DNA of 8,496 nt, taken from Burkholderiaceae bacterium (GTDB lineage Bacteria > Pseudomonadota > Gammaproteobacteria > Burkholderiales > Burkholderiaceae_C). Every line of letters begins with the position of its first letter. Position 1 is the stretch's first letter. The DNA lies in the NCBI GenBank assembly GCA_017853735.1, contig JAFMJA010000106.1:1-8496 (forward strand), written 5' to 3'. Positions 1 to 6,796 of this stretch are shown here, piece after piece. The position numbers were made by a program, and so were the translations under genes. A model generated the notes under the pieces. The model was not told the origin of the DNA and ran no database searches. It saw only the letters and a list, made by a program, of their open reading frames with translations.

Positions 1-1601
1 CGGAAGACGCCAAAACGTGTCTCTGGAATCGGCGCATTCAGGGCGGCGGACAAACCCAGAGCCAGGACCCGGCGGGTATCGACAGGATCGATCACCCCAT
101 CGTCCCAGAGACGGGCACTTGAATAATAGGCATGCGACTGGTGCTCGAACTGCTCCAGGATAGGCCGCTTGATGGCCTCTTCCTCTTCGGTGCTGAGCGA
201 CTTGCCCTTGGCAGCCAGCGCATCCTTGCGCACCGTGGCCAGCACGGCGGCAGCCTGCTCGCCACCCATGACACAGATGCGCGCATTGGGCCACATCCAC
301 AAAAAGCGCGGGCTGTAGGCGCGGCCGCACATGCCGTAATTGCCAGCGCCGTAACTGCCGCCGATGATCACGGTGAACTTGGGCACCTGCACTGTGGCCA
401 CCGCGGTCACCATCTTGGCACCGTGTCGGGCAATGCCCTCGTTTTCGTATTTCTTGCCGACCATGAAGCCGGTGATGTTCTGCAGGAAGACCAGTGGCAC
501 CTTGCGCTGACCGCATAGCTCAATGAAGTGGGCACCCTTTTGTGCCGATTCGGAAAACAAGATGCCGTTGTTGGCCACAATGCCTACCGGCATGCCCTCG
601 ATATGGGCAAAGCCGCACACCAGGGTGCTGCCAAAGCGGGCTTTGAATTCATGCAGTTCGGAGTCATCCACAATGCGCGCGATCACCTCGCGCACATCAA
701 AGGACTTGCGGGTATCGACCGGTATCACCCCATAGAGTTCCTGCGGATCATGGCGCGGCGGTAGGGCCGGGCGCAGTGCGGGTGGCTGCGGTTTTTGGCG
801 ATTCAGCATCGCTACCGCCTGGCGGGCAATGGCCAGCGCATGCAGGTCATCCTGTGCCAGATGGTCGGCCACGCCAGAAAGACGGGTGTGCACATCGCCG
901 CCGCCCAGGTCTTCTGCGCTCACCACCTCGCCGATGGCCGCCTTCACCAGGGGCGGGCCGCCCAGAAAAATCGTTCCCTGATTTTTCACAATGATGGTCT
1001 CATCGCTCATGGCCGGCATATAGGCCCCGCCCGCAGTGCACGAACCCATGACCACCGCGATCTGCGCGATGCCTTGCGCGCTCATATTGGCCTGGTTGAA
1101 AAAGATGCGGCCGAAATGCTCGCGGTCGGGGAACACCTCATCCTGGTTGGGCAGATTGGCCCCGCCGGAGTCGACCAGGTAAATGCAGGGCAAGCGGTTC
1201 TGTTGCGCGATCTCCTGCGCGCGCAAATGCTTTTTCACCGTCATCGGGTAGTAGGTGCCGCCCTTGACCGTGGCGTCATTACAGACAATCATGCAGTCGA
1301 TGCCACTGACCCGGCCAATGCCAGCGATCAGGCCTGCGCAAGGCGCCTCATGGCGGTACATCTGGAATGCCGCCAAAGGACTGAGTTCAAGAAAAGGGGT
1401 ACCGGGGTCGAGCAGGCGCTCTATCCGCTCTCGTGGCAGCAACTTTCCCCGACCGGTGTGCCGGGCCCGCGCCGCTTCACCACCACCCAAGGCCATGTGT
1501 TCCACTTGACGCCGCAAGTCGTCGACCAGGGCACGCATGGCTTCTGCATTGGCCAGAAAATCGGCCGAGCGAGGACTGAGCTGGGTTTTCAGAACAGGCA
1601 T
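1..1601 (-). CDS. liuB: Methylcrotonyl-CoA carboxylase beta (carboxyltransferase) subunit, cut at its C-terminus by the window edge
   Basis: This is the carboxyltransferase subunit of biotin-dependent 3-methylcrotonyl-CoA carboxylase, which moves CO2 from carboxybiotin (on the alpha subunit) to 3-methylcrotonyl-CoA in cytosolic leucine/isovalerate breakdown. The frame is open for 533 codons and then leaves the window. Two crotonase-fold halves are visible: an N-terminal one with DSGGANLPNQ (about 144-153), GSCTAGGAYMPAM (186-198) and GGPPLVKAAIGE (214-225), and a C-terminal one with NITGFMVGKKYE (375-386) and GGSYGAGNYGMCGRAY (414-429). The full-length pattern and the GTYYP and NYGMCGRAY motifs fit MCC beta better than propionyl- or acetyl-CoA carboxylase beta. 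The last visible residues are RFGVF plus two bases of an Arg codon, and family members usually end a residue or two later, so the gene is almost complete. I chose ATG at 1601 because AGAAGG lies 8 bases before it. An in-frame ATG at 1619 overlaps the palindromic operator and has no such site. The alpha subunit is not in the window and is expected beyond position 1. Confidence 0.95.
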   Translation of the reverse strand, partial: MPVLKTQLSPRSADFLANAEAMRALVDDLRRQVEHMALGGGEAARARHTGRGKLLPRERIERLLDPGTPFLELSPLAAFQMYRHEAPCAGLIAGIGRVSGIDCMIVCNDATVKGGTYYPMTVKKHLRAQEIAQQNRLPCIYLVDSGGANLPNQDEVFPDREHFGRIFFNQANMSAQGIAQIAVVMGSCTAGGAYMPAMSDETIIVKNQGTIFLGGPPLVKAAIGEVVSAEDLGGGDVHTRLSGVADHLAQDDLHALAIARQAVAMLNRQKPQPPALRPALPPRHDPQELYGVIPVDTRKSFDVREVIARIVDDSELHEFKARFGSTLVCGFAHIEGMPVGIVANNGILFSESAQKGAHFIELCGQRKVPLVFLQNITGFMVGKKYENEGIARHGAKMVTAVATVQVPKFTVIIGGSYGAGNYGMCGRAYSPRFLWMWPNARICVMGGEQAAAVLATVRKDALAAKGKSLSTEEEEAIKRPILEQFEHQSHAYYSSARLWDDGVIDPVDTRRVLALGLSAALNAPIPETRFGVF

Positions 1602-1609
1602 GGGCAGCG

Positions 1610-1615
1610 CCTTCT
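1610..1615 (-). promoter_or_regulatory. Ribosome binding site that fixes the liuB start
   Basis: On the minus strand AGAAGG ends 8 bases before the ATG at 1601. It lies downstream of the alternative ATG at 1619, so it can serve only the start at 1601. Confidence 0.6.
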
Positions 1616-1617
1616 GC

Positions 1618-1641
1618 ATTGACGTTTACGTAAACGTCAAT
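1618..1641 (-). promoter_or_regulatory. 24-base perfect palindrome, probable LiuR (MerR family) operator of liuB
   Basis: The 24 bases are perfectly self-complementary about a centre between 1629 and 1630. Each half reads ATTGACGTTTAC and the pairing stops at 1617/1642. The site lies 16 bases upstream of the liuB ATG, in the 51-base gap after the HAD gene. From memory of comparative-genomic work on branched-chain amino acid catabolism, LiuR, a MerR-family regulator, recognises palindromes rich in ACGT next to liu genes, and this sequence and position agree. LiuR itself is not encoded in the window. I could not place a convincing -10 box: the TTGACG at the upstream edge could be a -35, but no TATAAT-like hexamer follows at normal spacing. 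The exact promoter geometry is therefore unknown. Confidence 0.7.
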
Positions 1642-1652
1642 TGTGGCAGATT

Positions 1653-2303
1653 TCAGCTCAGGATCGCCTGCAGATTGGCCATGTCGCTGAACACTTCGGC
1701 CACGCCAGCCGCACGAAAGGCCGCGTCATCACCCTGGGGCACATAGGCAAACACGGTGGCCCCGGCCGCCAGCCCCGCGGCCACGCCGGTCAGCGAATCC
1801 TCCACCACGGCACACCGGCGGGGATTGACGGCCAGGCCCTCGGCTGCGGCCAGGTACACATCCGGGTGTGGCTTGGAACGGGGCAGCTCATGACCGCTGT
1901 AGATGCGGCCATGGAAATAGTCGTACAGGCCCACCTTGCGCAACTGCAACTCCAGCTTGGGCCGATCGGCGCCAGAGGCACAGGCGATGCGTGCATCCAG
2001 CCGCGCATGGACATCGTGAACCGCTTGCAGGGCATTGGCCACAATCGTCAACTCGGCCGAAAGCGCCTGGTTGCGCCGCTCGCGAAACCAGGCCAGCCAG
2101 TCCTCGGTCAGGGGCTTGCCGGTTTCGCGCTCAATGCGCTCTCGCTCATCGCGCACCATCTTGCCCACGAAAATGCGCAGACATTCCTGCTCCTGCAACA
2201 CCCAGCCCTGCTCGGCCAGCATGTCACGCAAAACCCGGTTGGTGATCGGCTCGGAGTCGACCAGCACGCCATCACAATCAAACAGTACCGCATCAAATCT
2301 CAT
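1653..2303 (-). CDS. HAD-superfamily hydrolase (subfamily IA phosphatase-like)
   Basis: This is a probable cytosolic phosphatase of the haloacid dehalogenase superfamily, close in style to phosphoglycolate phosphatase, beta-phosphoglucomutase and YieH-type enzymes; the substrate cannot be read from sequence. All four HAD motifs are present in 216 residues: motif I FDCDGVLVDSE with nucleophile Asp9 and acid/base Asp11; motif II Ser110 in CASGAD; motif III Lys144 in SKPHP; motif IV acidic pair Glu168-Asp169 in VVEDS. Residues of about 15-95 form the helical cap typical of subfamily I. I chose ATG at 2303 because it overlaps the stop of the preceding YchJ gene as ATGA and follows a GGGG stretch. 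A TTG two codons upstream is possible but less likely. The overlap implies translational coupling with the YchJ and rhodanese genes. The downstream liuB has its own operator, so regulation probably changes after this gene. Confidence 0.88.
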   Translation of the reverse strand: MRFDAVLFDCDGVLVDSEPITNRVLRDMLAEQGWVLQEQECLRIFVGKMVRDERERIERETGKPLTEDWLAWFRERRNQALSAELTIVANALQAVHDVHARLDARIACASGADRPKLELQLRKVGLYDYFHGRIYSGHELPRSKPHPDVYLAAAEGLAVNPRRCAVVEDSLTGVAAGLAAGATVFAYVPQGDDAAFRAAGVAEVFSDMANLQAILS

Positions 2304-2716
2304 CGCCAATCCCCATCCAGGTAATACCAGCGCATCACATCACCGTCTGCCTGGCGCACAAAGCGGCTTCGCTCATGCAGGCGTACCGCACGCCCTGTTG
2401 AGTCGCGCTGTCGGGCGACGAATTCGACTTCGGCATGGCAGTCATCCAGCTGATGATGGTCGCGTACTTCCAGCCCGAGCCACTTGACGCCCGCATCAAA
2501 GCGCACGCCAGATGGACGCCGACTCGAATGCCAAGTCGCCAGCAGATAGTCCTCGCGCTGCATCACAAAAGCCGAGTAACGTGAGCGCATCAGAGCTTCT
2601 GCATCCGGTGCTGGGTGCTTGGCATGCTGGTGGTGGTAAAGGCCACAGCACGCTTCGTACGGCAGAACCTGGCGGTCCGGCCCGCGCCGGCCGCAGGGGC
2701 ATGTCGCCAAGATCAA
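2300..2716 (-). CDS. YchJ family (UPF0225) protein
   Basis: This is a small cytosolic protein of the YchJ/UPF0225 family, whose function is not established. The N-terminus carries a SEC-C-like cysteine motif, CPCG (Cys6, Cys8) and CCGLYH (Cys23-Cys24, His28), likely to bind zinc. It is followed by the family signature EALMRSRYSAFV (40-51) and an NTF2-like region ending in RWYYLDGDW. The length of 136-138 residues is somewhat below the roughly 150 of the E. coli protein. There is no ATG before the cysteines. The start is TTG at 2716, which overlaps the rhodanese stop as TTGA, or TTG at 2710, which lies a better 8 bases from the GGGG of AAGGGG. The second would give an N-terminus (M-A-T-C-P-C-G) closer to relatives. 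Either way translation appears coupled to the rhodanese upstream, and the HAD gene is coupled downstream by ATGA. Confidence 0.88.
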   Translation of the reverse strand: MILATCPCGRRGPDRQVLPYEACCGLYHHQHAKHPAPDAEALMRSRYSAFVMQREDYLLATWHSSRRPSGVRFDAGVKWLGLEVRDHHQLDDCHAEVEFVARQRDSTGRAVRLHERSRFVRQADGDVMRWYYLDGDWR

Positions 2717-3129
2717 TTCCCCTTTTTGGCTTTGCGCTGCTCGAGGGTTTCAGTGGGTCCGCCCTGTTTGACCCAGGCCGAATATCCGCCCTCGATATGC
2801 GACACATTGGACATGCCCATGTCCTGCAGGGTCTTGGCCGCCAGCGCACTGCGCCAACCAGCAGCGCAGAACAGAATAAAGTGTTTACGCTCATCGGCCC
2901 ACATGGGCTTGTGATACGGAGAATCGGGGTCGACCCAGAATTCCAGCATGCAGCGTGGCGCATGCGCGCTGCCAACAATGGTGCCATCCTTCAACTCGCG
3001 CACATCGCGAATATCCACAATCTGGGTATGAGGGTCATTGAGCATGGCCTGCACCTCCGCGACAGTGCGGGTGTGAACCTGGTCCATGGCCTCAGCCACA
3101 AGGGCCTTGTACCCTCTGGTGATAGGCAT
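2713..3129 (-). CDS. Single-domain rhodanese-like protein
   Basis: This is a probable cytosolic sulfurtransferase or sulfur carrier of the rhodanese family. One rhodanese domain fills most of the 138 residues: VDIRDVRELKDG (38-49), GSAHAPRCMLEFWVD (53-67), the active-site loop CAAGWRSA with persulfide cysteine Cys88 and Arg93, and the closing motif HIEGGYSAWVKQGG (111-124). A basic tail, QRKAKKGN, ends the protein. There is no signal peptide or membrane segment. ATG at 3129 is well supported: AGGAGA lies 6 bases upstream. It appears to open a three-gene unit with the YchJ and HAD genes, starting after a 106-base gap from trkH. Thiosulfate sulfurtransferase activity is an inference from the intact cysteine loop; the physiological donor and acceptor are unknown. 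Confidence 0.9.
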   Translation of the reverse strand: MPITRGYKALVAEAMDQVHTRTVAEVQAMLNDPHTQIVDIRDVRELKDGTIVGSAHAPRCMLEFWVDPDSPYHKPMWADERKHFILFCAAGWRSALAAKTLQDMGMSNVSHIEGGYSAWVKQGGPTETLEQRKAKKGN

Positions 3130-3235
3130 GCAATCTCTCCTGAATGACGCGGCGTGAGAATTCTCTCATGGACTACCCGCAGTGGCGCTCGACTGCATTG
3201 CCGGATTGATGCCTGAAATGGGCGTTTGAAGGGTG
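3130..3235 (-). other. Intergenic gap between trkH and the rhodanese gene
   Basis: These 106 bases hold the rhodanese ribosome binding site (3136-3141) and a 10-base perfect palindrome, GAGAATTCTC, at 3156-3165. A weak 5-bp stem with an 8-base loop lies at 3179-3196. I see no hairpin with a T-tract that would end trkH transcription and no clear sigma-70 promoter. Whether the rhodanese trio is part of the trk transcript is therefore open. Confidence 0.5.
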
Positions 3236-4699
3236 CTATTTTCTCCAGAAGTTCCCGGTGAACAGCACCAGCACAGAAAGCAATTCCAGCCGACCCAGCA
3301 ACATGGCCAGTGTCAGCACCCAGGTCTGGAAACTGGTGAGCCAGCCGTAATTGCTGGCAGGCCCCACCTCGCCCAGTCCCGGCCCGATGTTGTTGACCGT
3401 CGCCACCACAGCGGAAAACGCGGTCACGATGTCCATGCCCGTAAACAGCAGCACCATGGTCAACCCCATGGTGGTGGCGCCATAGATCAGCATGAACCCC
3501 AACACCGCCATCAGCACTGGCGCAGGAACCACCGCACCGCCCAGGGTTACCGGGTTGACCACGCGCGGGTGAATGATGCGCACCATTTCACGCCGGGCCT
3601 GCTTGACCAGCAAGACCATGCGCACCATCTTGATGCCACCGCCAGTAGAGCCGGCACAGGACACGAAGCAGCCCAGGAACATCAGCAGGACCGATGCAAA
3701 CACCGGCCATTGGGAATAGTCGGTCGCTGCATAGCCGGTGGTGGTGGCCAGCGACAGGACATGGAATGCGCCGGCACGCAAGGCGCGGGGGACATCCTCA
3801 TACACCCCATGCACCAGCAACAGGCCTGTCAGGAGCAAGGTTGCCGCCACCAGCACTGCCACATAGACCCGAACCTCGCGGTCGCGCACCAAAGGCTGCA
3901 GGGATCGACTGCGCAAGACAACGAAATAACGCACGAAGCTGACCCCGGCCAGTGCCATGAAGACAGTTGCCACCAATTCAATCTGGGTCGAATCGAAGTG
4001 ACCCAGGCTGGCGTCACGCGATGAAAATCCGCCCAGCCCCATGGTGGTGCACATGTGCATGAAGGCATCGGCCCAGCCCATGCCGGCCCAGCGGTAAGCC
4101 AGCAGACAGGCACCGGCAAAGAGAAAGTACACGCCCCACAGGCCGCGGGCGGTTTCAGCAATACGCGGGGTGAACTTGGCGTCCTTCATGGGGCCGGGAG
4201 TTTCCGCCTTGTAGAGCTGCATGCCACCCAGGCCGAGCATGGGCAGCACCGCCACGACCAGCAGCATGATCCCCATGCCCCCAATGAGTTGCAGGAAGCA
4301 GCGCCAGATATTGACCGAGACCGGCAGCGTGTCCAGCCCGGACAGCGCAGTTGCCCCGGTGGCGGTCAGCGCGCTCATCGCCTCGAAGTAGGCGCGCGTC
4401 CAGGTGATGTCAGGCACCGTGAATAGCAGCGGTACGGCGGAATAGGCCGGCAAGATCAGCCAGACCAGGTTGACCAGCAGGAAGCCATCGCGCGGCATCA
4501 GCTCGCGCCGGTGCCAGCGTGTCAGCCACCACAGCAGCAGGCCACTGCCCAGCGTGAATGCCAGACAGGCCAGCCAGACCTGGCGCAAGGGCTGCGCATC
4601 CTCGCCCCAGGCCCAGGCCAGCGGCACAAGAAAGCTTGCTGCAAAGGCAATCAGCACACGCGCCATGACAGAAAGCGCAGGAAACAGGATGTTGACCAT
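3236..4699 (-). CDS. trkH: Trk-system potassium uptake membrane subunit TrkH
   Basis: TrkH is the inner-membrane potassium-translocating subunit of the Trk system, which works with cytosolic TrkA. The 487-residue protein, near the usual 480-485, is hydrophobic throughout. It shows the four-fold repeat of channel-like units, with filter sequences TATGAT (112-117), TTMGLGG (218-224), TTTGYA (319-324) and NNIGPG (436-441). Other conserved stretches are GGMGIMLLVVAVLPMLG (140-156), GSTGGGIKM (350-358), the region shaping the intramembrane loop, and LLGRLE (467-472) near the C-terminus. The ATG overlaps the trkA stop as ATGA and lacks a strong ribosome binding site of its own, consistent with coupled translation. 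It could be named TrkG or KtrB by loose homology, but the length and the trkA partner favour TrkH. Confidence 0.95.
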   Translation of the reverse strand: MVNILFPALSVMARVLIAFAASFLVPLAWAWGEDAQPLRQVWLACLAFTLGSGLLLWWLTRWHRRELMPRDGFLLVNLVWLILPAYSAVPLLFTVPDITWTRAYFEAMSALTATGATALSGLDTLPVSVNIWRCFLQLIGGMGIMLLVVAVLPMLGLGGMQLYKAETPGPMKDAKFTPRIAETARGLWGVYFLFAGACLLAYRWAGMGWADAFMHMCTTMGLGGFSSRDASLGHFDSTQIELVATVFMALAGVSFVRYFVVLRSRSLQPLVRDREVRVYVAVLVAATLLLTGLLLVHGVYEDVPRALRAGAFHVLSLATTTGYAATDYSQWPVFASVLLMFLGCFVSCAGSTGGGIKMVRMVLLVKQARREMVRIIHPRVVNPVTLGGAVVPAPVLMAVLGFMLIYGATTMGLTMVLLFTGMDIVTAFSAVVATVNNIGPGLGEVGPASNYGWLTSFQTWVLTLAMLLGRLELLSVLVLFTGNFWRK

Positions 4700-6090
4700 C
4701 AGCCGAAAAAGGTGGCGCCCACCTGGAAAAGTTTTTCCACCTGTCGTACCGAGCGCTTATCGGGAATGAAGATGATGATGTGGTCGTTGCTCTGGATCAC
4801 GGTATCGTGGTGCGGCATCATGACCTGGGAATCGCGTCCTTCGCCGCGCACGATGGCGCCAATGCGCGCGCCCTCGGGTAGCAAGATTTCCCCGGCCCGG
4901 CGCCCCACCAGACGCGATGTCTTGGCATCACCACGCGCAATGCCTTCCAGCGCCTCGGCCGCGCCGCGCCGCAGGCTATGCACGGCGACCACATCGCCAC
5001 GGCGGATGTCGGCCAGCAATTCGCCGATGACCGTCTGCGCGGGCGAGAACGCGATGTCGATGGTGCTGCCCTGGAGCATGTCGGCATAAGCGCGCCGGTT
5101 GATCAGCGCCATCACGCGGCGGGCGCCCAGCCGCTTGGCCAGCATGGACGACATGATGTTGTCTTCGTCATCGCTGGTCAGGGCAATGAACAGGTCCATG
5201 TCGCCCACGTTTTCCTCCAGCAGCAGGTCCTCGTCGGCGCCGCTTCCCTGCAGCACCAGTGTGCGGGTTGGCAACTGGCCAGCCAGGTATTCGCAGCGCT
5301 TGCGGTTGGACTCGATGATCTTCACATCGCACAGACCATCCAAGCTGCGCGCCAACCGCAAGCCGACCCGGCCGCCGCCAGCAATCATGACCCGTTGCAC
5401 CGGCTTGTCGATGTTGTGCACGCCGGCCAATACCTGGCGGATCTGGCGCTCATCGGCCAGCACAAATACCTCGTCACCCGGCAAAATACGGGTGTTCGGT
5501 GCCGTATCCATCTCGCTGTCCAGCCGATACAGCGCCACCACCCGCATTTCGACATCAGGCATCAGCTCGCGAATCTCGCCAATGGTGCGGCCGACCAGCA
5601 GGCCACCAACAGCCGCACGCACCACAATCAGGCAAGCCCGTCCCTCGGAAAACTCCACCACCTGCAATGCCTCTGGATAGGCAATCAGTTGCCGGATGTG
5701 GCGCGTGACCGATTCTTCCGGACAGATCACCCGGTCCACGGCGAACCCTCCCTTGTCCAGCAGCGCATCACCCTCCTTGAATTCGGGTGAACGCAGGCGG
5801 GCAATCGTGGTGGGCACGTTGAAGACATCGTGTGCCACTTTGCACACCACCAGATTGGCCTCGTCGGCGGCGGCGCAGGCAATCACCATGTCGGCATCCC
5901 GTATGCCAGCCTCCAGGAGCACCGAAGGCTGGATGCCGTTGCCGACCACGCCACGCAGATCAAGGCGCTCCTCGAGTTCTCTCAGGCGCTCCGGGTCCTG
6001 GTCGATCAGCGTGATGTCGTTTTGCTCGGACACCAGGCTCTCGGCCACGCTCTCACCAACCGTACCTGCACCCAGAATGATGATGTTCAT
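4699..6090 (-). CDS. trkA: Trk-system potassium uptake regulator TrkA
   Basis: TrkA is the peripheral cytosolic subunit that binds NAD(H) and nucleotides and gates TrkH. The 463 residues, compared with 458 in E. coli, form two tandem RCK units. The first has GAGTVG (7-12) and acidic Asp30 at the end of beta-2; the second has GGGRVG (238-243) and Glu260 in IIESN. A TrkA-C domain follows each (about 135-220 and 375-463). I chose ATG at 6090, which gives MNIIILGAGTVG, the usual N-terminus. GAGGG lies 12 bases upstream, a rather long spacing. A TTG four codons upstream (6102) touches that GAGGG directly and so is a poor start. The SDR gene ends 25 bases upstream, so both are probably on one transcript, and trkH follows with a 4-base overlap. 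Confidence 0.95.
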   Translation of the reverse strand: MNIIILGAGTVGESVAESLVSEQNDITLIDQDPERLRELEERLDLRGVVGNGIQPSVLLEAGIRDADMVIACAAADEANLVVCKVAHDVFNVPTTIARLRSPEFKEGDALLDKGGFAVDRVICPEESVTRHIRQLIAYPEALQVVEFSEGRACLIVVRAAVGGLLVGRTIGEIRELMPDVEMRVVALYRLDSEMDTAPNTRILPGDEVFVLADERQIRQVLAGVHNIDKPVQRVMIAGGGRVGLRLARSLDGLCDVKIIESNRKRCEYLAGQLPTRTLVLQGSGADEDLLLEENVGDMDLFIALTSDDEDNIMSSMLAKRLGARRVMALINRRAYADMLQGSTIDIAFSPAQTVIGELLADIRRGDVVAVHSLRRGAAEALEGIARGDAKTSRLVGRRAGEILLPEGARIGAIVRGEGRDSQVMMPHHDTVIQSNDHIIIFIPDKRSVRQVEKLFQVGATFFG

Positions 6091-6115
6091 GAAAAACCGC
6101 AACCCTCACGACAAT

Positions 6116-6796
6116 TCAATAGCCCTCGAAGCGACGCCCGTCAAGCCGAAAGAAGCGACCCGAGTCCTGCCGGCCCAAGCTGCCCAGCGTGCGCCGCATG
6201 GCCGACACGCTGTCTTCAGCCGACAAGGCCGCCGCCGCCCCACCCATGTCAGTTTGCACCCAGCCAGGCGATAGCGTGACCATGGTCGCACCAGGATAGT
6301 CGTGGTGGGCAGCGGCCACCGCCATATTGAGTGCGGCCTTGCTCACCCGGTAAGTCCAGCAGTTGCTGGCAGCCACGCTGCCAATATGGCCCATATCGCT
6401 GCTGATGAAGGCAAACTTGCCGCCCTTGCCATGCGCAGCCGCCTGCACCCGCGGTGCCACCTGCGGAATCAACTGCATCGCTCCGAGCACATTGGTGTGC
6501 ATCAAGTGGTCAAAGGCCTGCTGGGTGGGAGGCGTGTCGGCGCTTTCCCGGGTGATCACCCCGGCCACATACAAGGCGATGTCGATCGCCTCGCCGTCCA
6601 GTCGCCAGGCCAGGCTACTGACGCTGGCCGGATCGGCCACATCCAGCTCAAAGGCCTCGGCACCGCTGGCACGCAGTGCCTGCAAGGAGGCTGCGTCACG
6701 CGCGGTGGCCAGCACCCGCGCGCCCTTGGCGAGATACTGGCGCACAAACTCGCGGCCGATGCCCCGCGAGGCGCCCAGAACCAGAACGGTGATCAG
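6116..6796 (-). CDS. Short-chain dehydrogenase/reductase (C-factor-like), probable CTG start
   Basis: This is an NAD(P)-dependent oxidoreductase of the classical SDR family; the substrate is unknown. With the start at 6796 it has 226 residues: cofactor motif GASRGIG (8-14), acidic LDVAD (51-55), VAG (78-80) in place of the usual NNAG, TNVLG (101-105), serines at 132-133 in ISSDMG, catalytic Tyr149 and Lys153 in YRVSK, and PGWVQTDMGG (177-186). The pattern resembles the C-factor/CsgA-like branch. The start is unusual. No in-frame ATG or GTG precedes the glycine motif close by. CTG at 6796 overlaps the thiolase stop as CTGA, has GGAG 5 bases upstream, and would give MITVLVLGASRGIG. The alternative is TTG at 6841, which adds 15 Arg-rich residues inside the thiolase gene and looks artificial. 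The product is certain at family level, the start less so. Confidence 0.85.
   Translation of the reverse strand: MITVLVLGASRGIGREFVRQYLAKGARVLATARDAASLQALRASGAEAFELDVADPASVSSLAWRLDGEAIDIALYVAGVITRESADTPPTQQAFDHLMHTNVLGAMQLIPQVAPRVQAAAHGKGGKFAFISSDMGHIGSVAASNCWTYRVSKAALNMAVAAAHHDYPGATMVTLSPGWVQTDMGGAAAALSAEDSVSAMRRTLGSLGRQDSGRFFRLDGRRFEGY

Noticed and set aside
1602..1619. Alternative liuB start at the ATG at 1619
   Set aside because: It is in frame but lies at the edge of the operator, lacks a ribosome binding site, and the AGAAGG site serves the ATG at 1601.
795..1622. Long plus-strand open frame opposite liuB
   Set aside because: It is antisense to a clearly conserved gene, has low-complexity composition without any domain, and is typical of the open opposite frames seen in high-GC DNA.
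1641..2324. Plus-strand open frame of about 227 codons opposite the HAD gene
   Set aside because: The minus-strand frame carries all four HAD motifs; the plus-strand product is His/Gln-rich and resembles nothing.
3179..3196. Possible terminator hairpin after trkH
   Set aside because: The stem is only 5 bp with an 8-base loop and there is no T-tract.
3233..4024. Plus-strand His/Gln-rich open frame opposite trkH
   Set aside because: The repeated His and Gln codons mirror the hydrophobic codons of TrkH on the other strand.
6091..6102. TTG start adding four residues to TrkA
   Set aside because: GAGGG abuts the TTG directly, leaving no spacing, while the ATG gives the standard family N-terminus.
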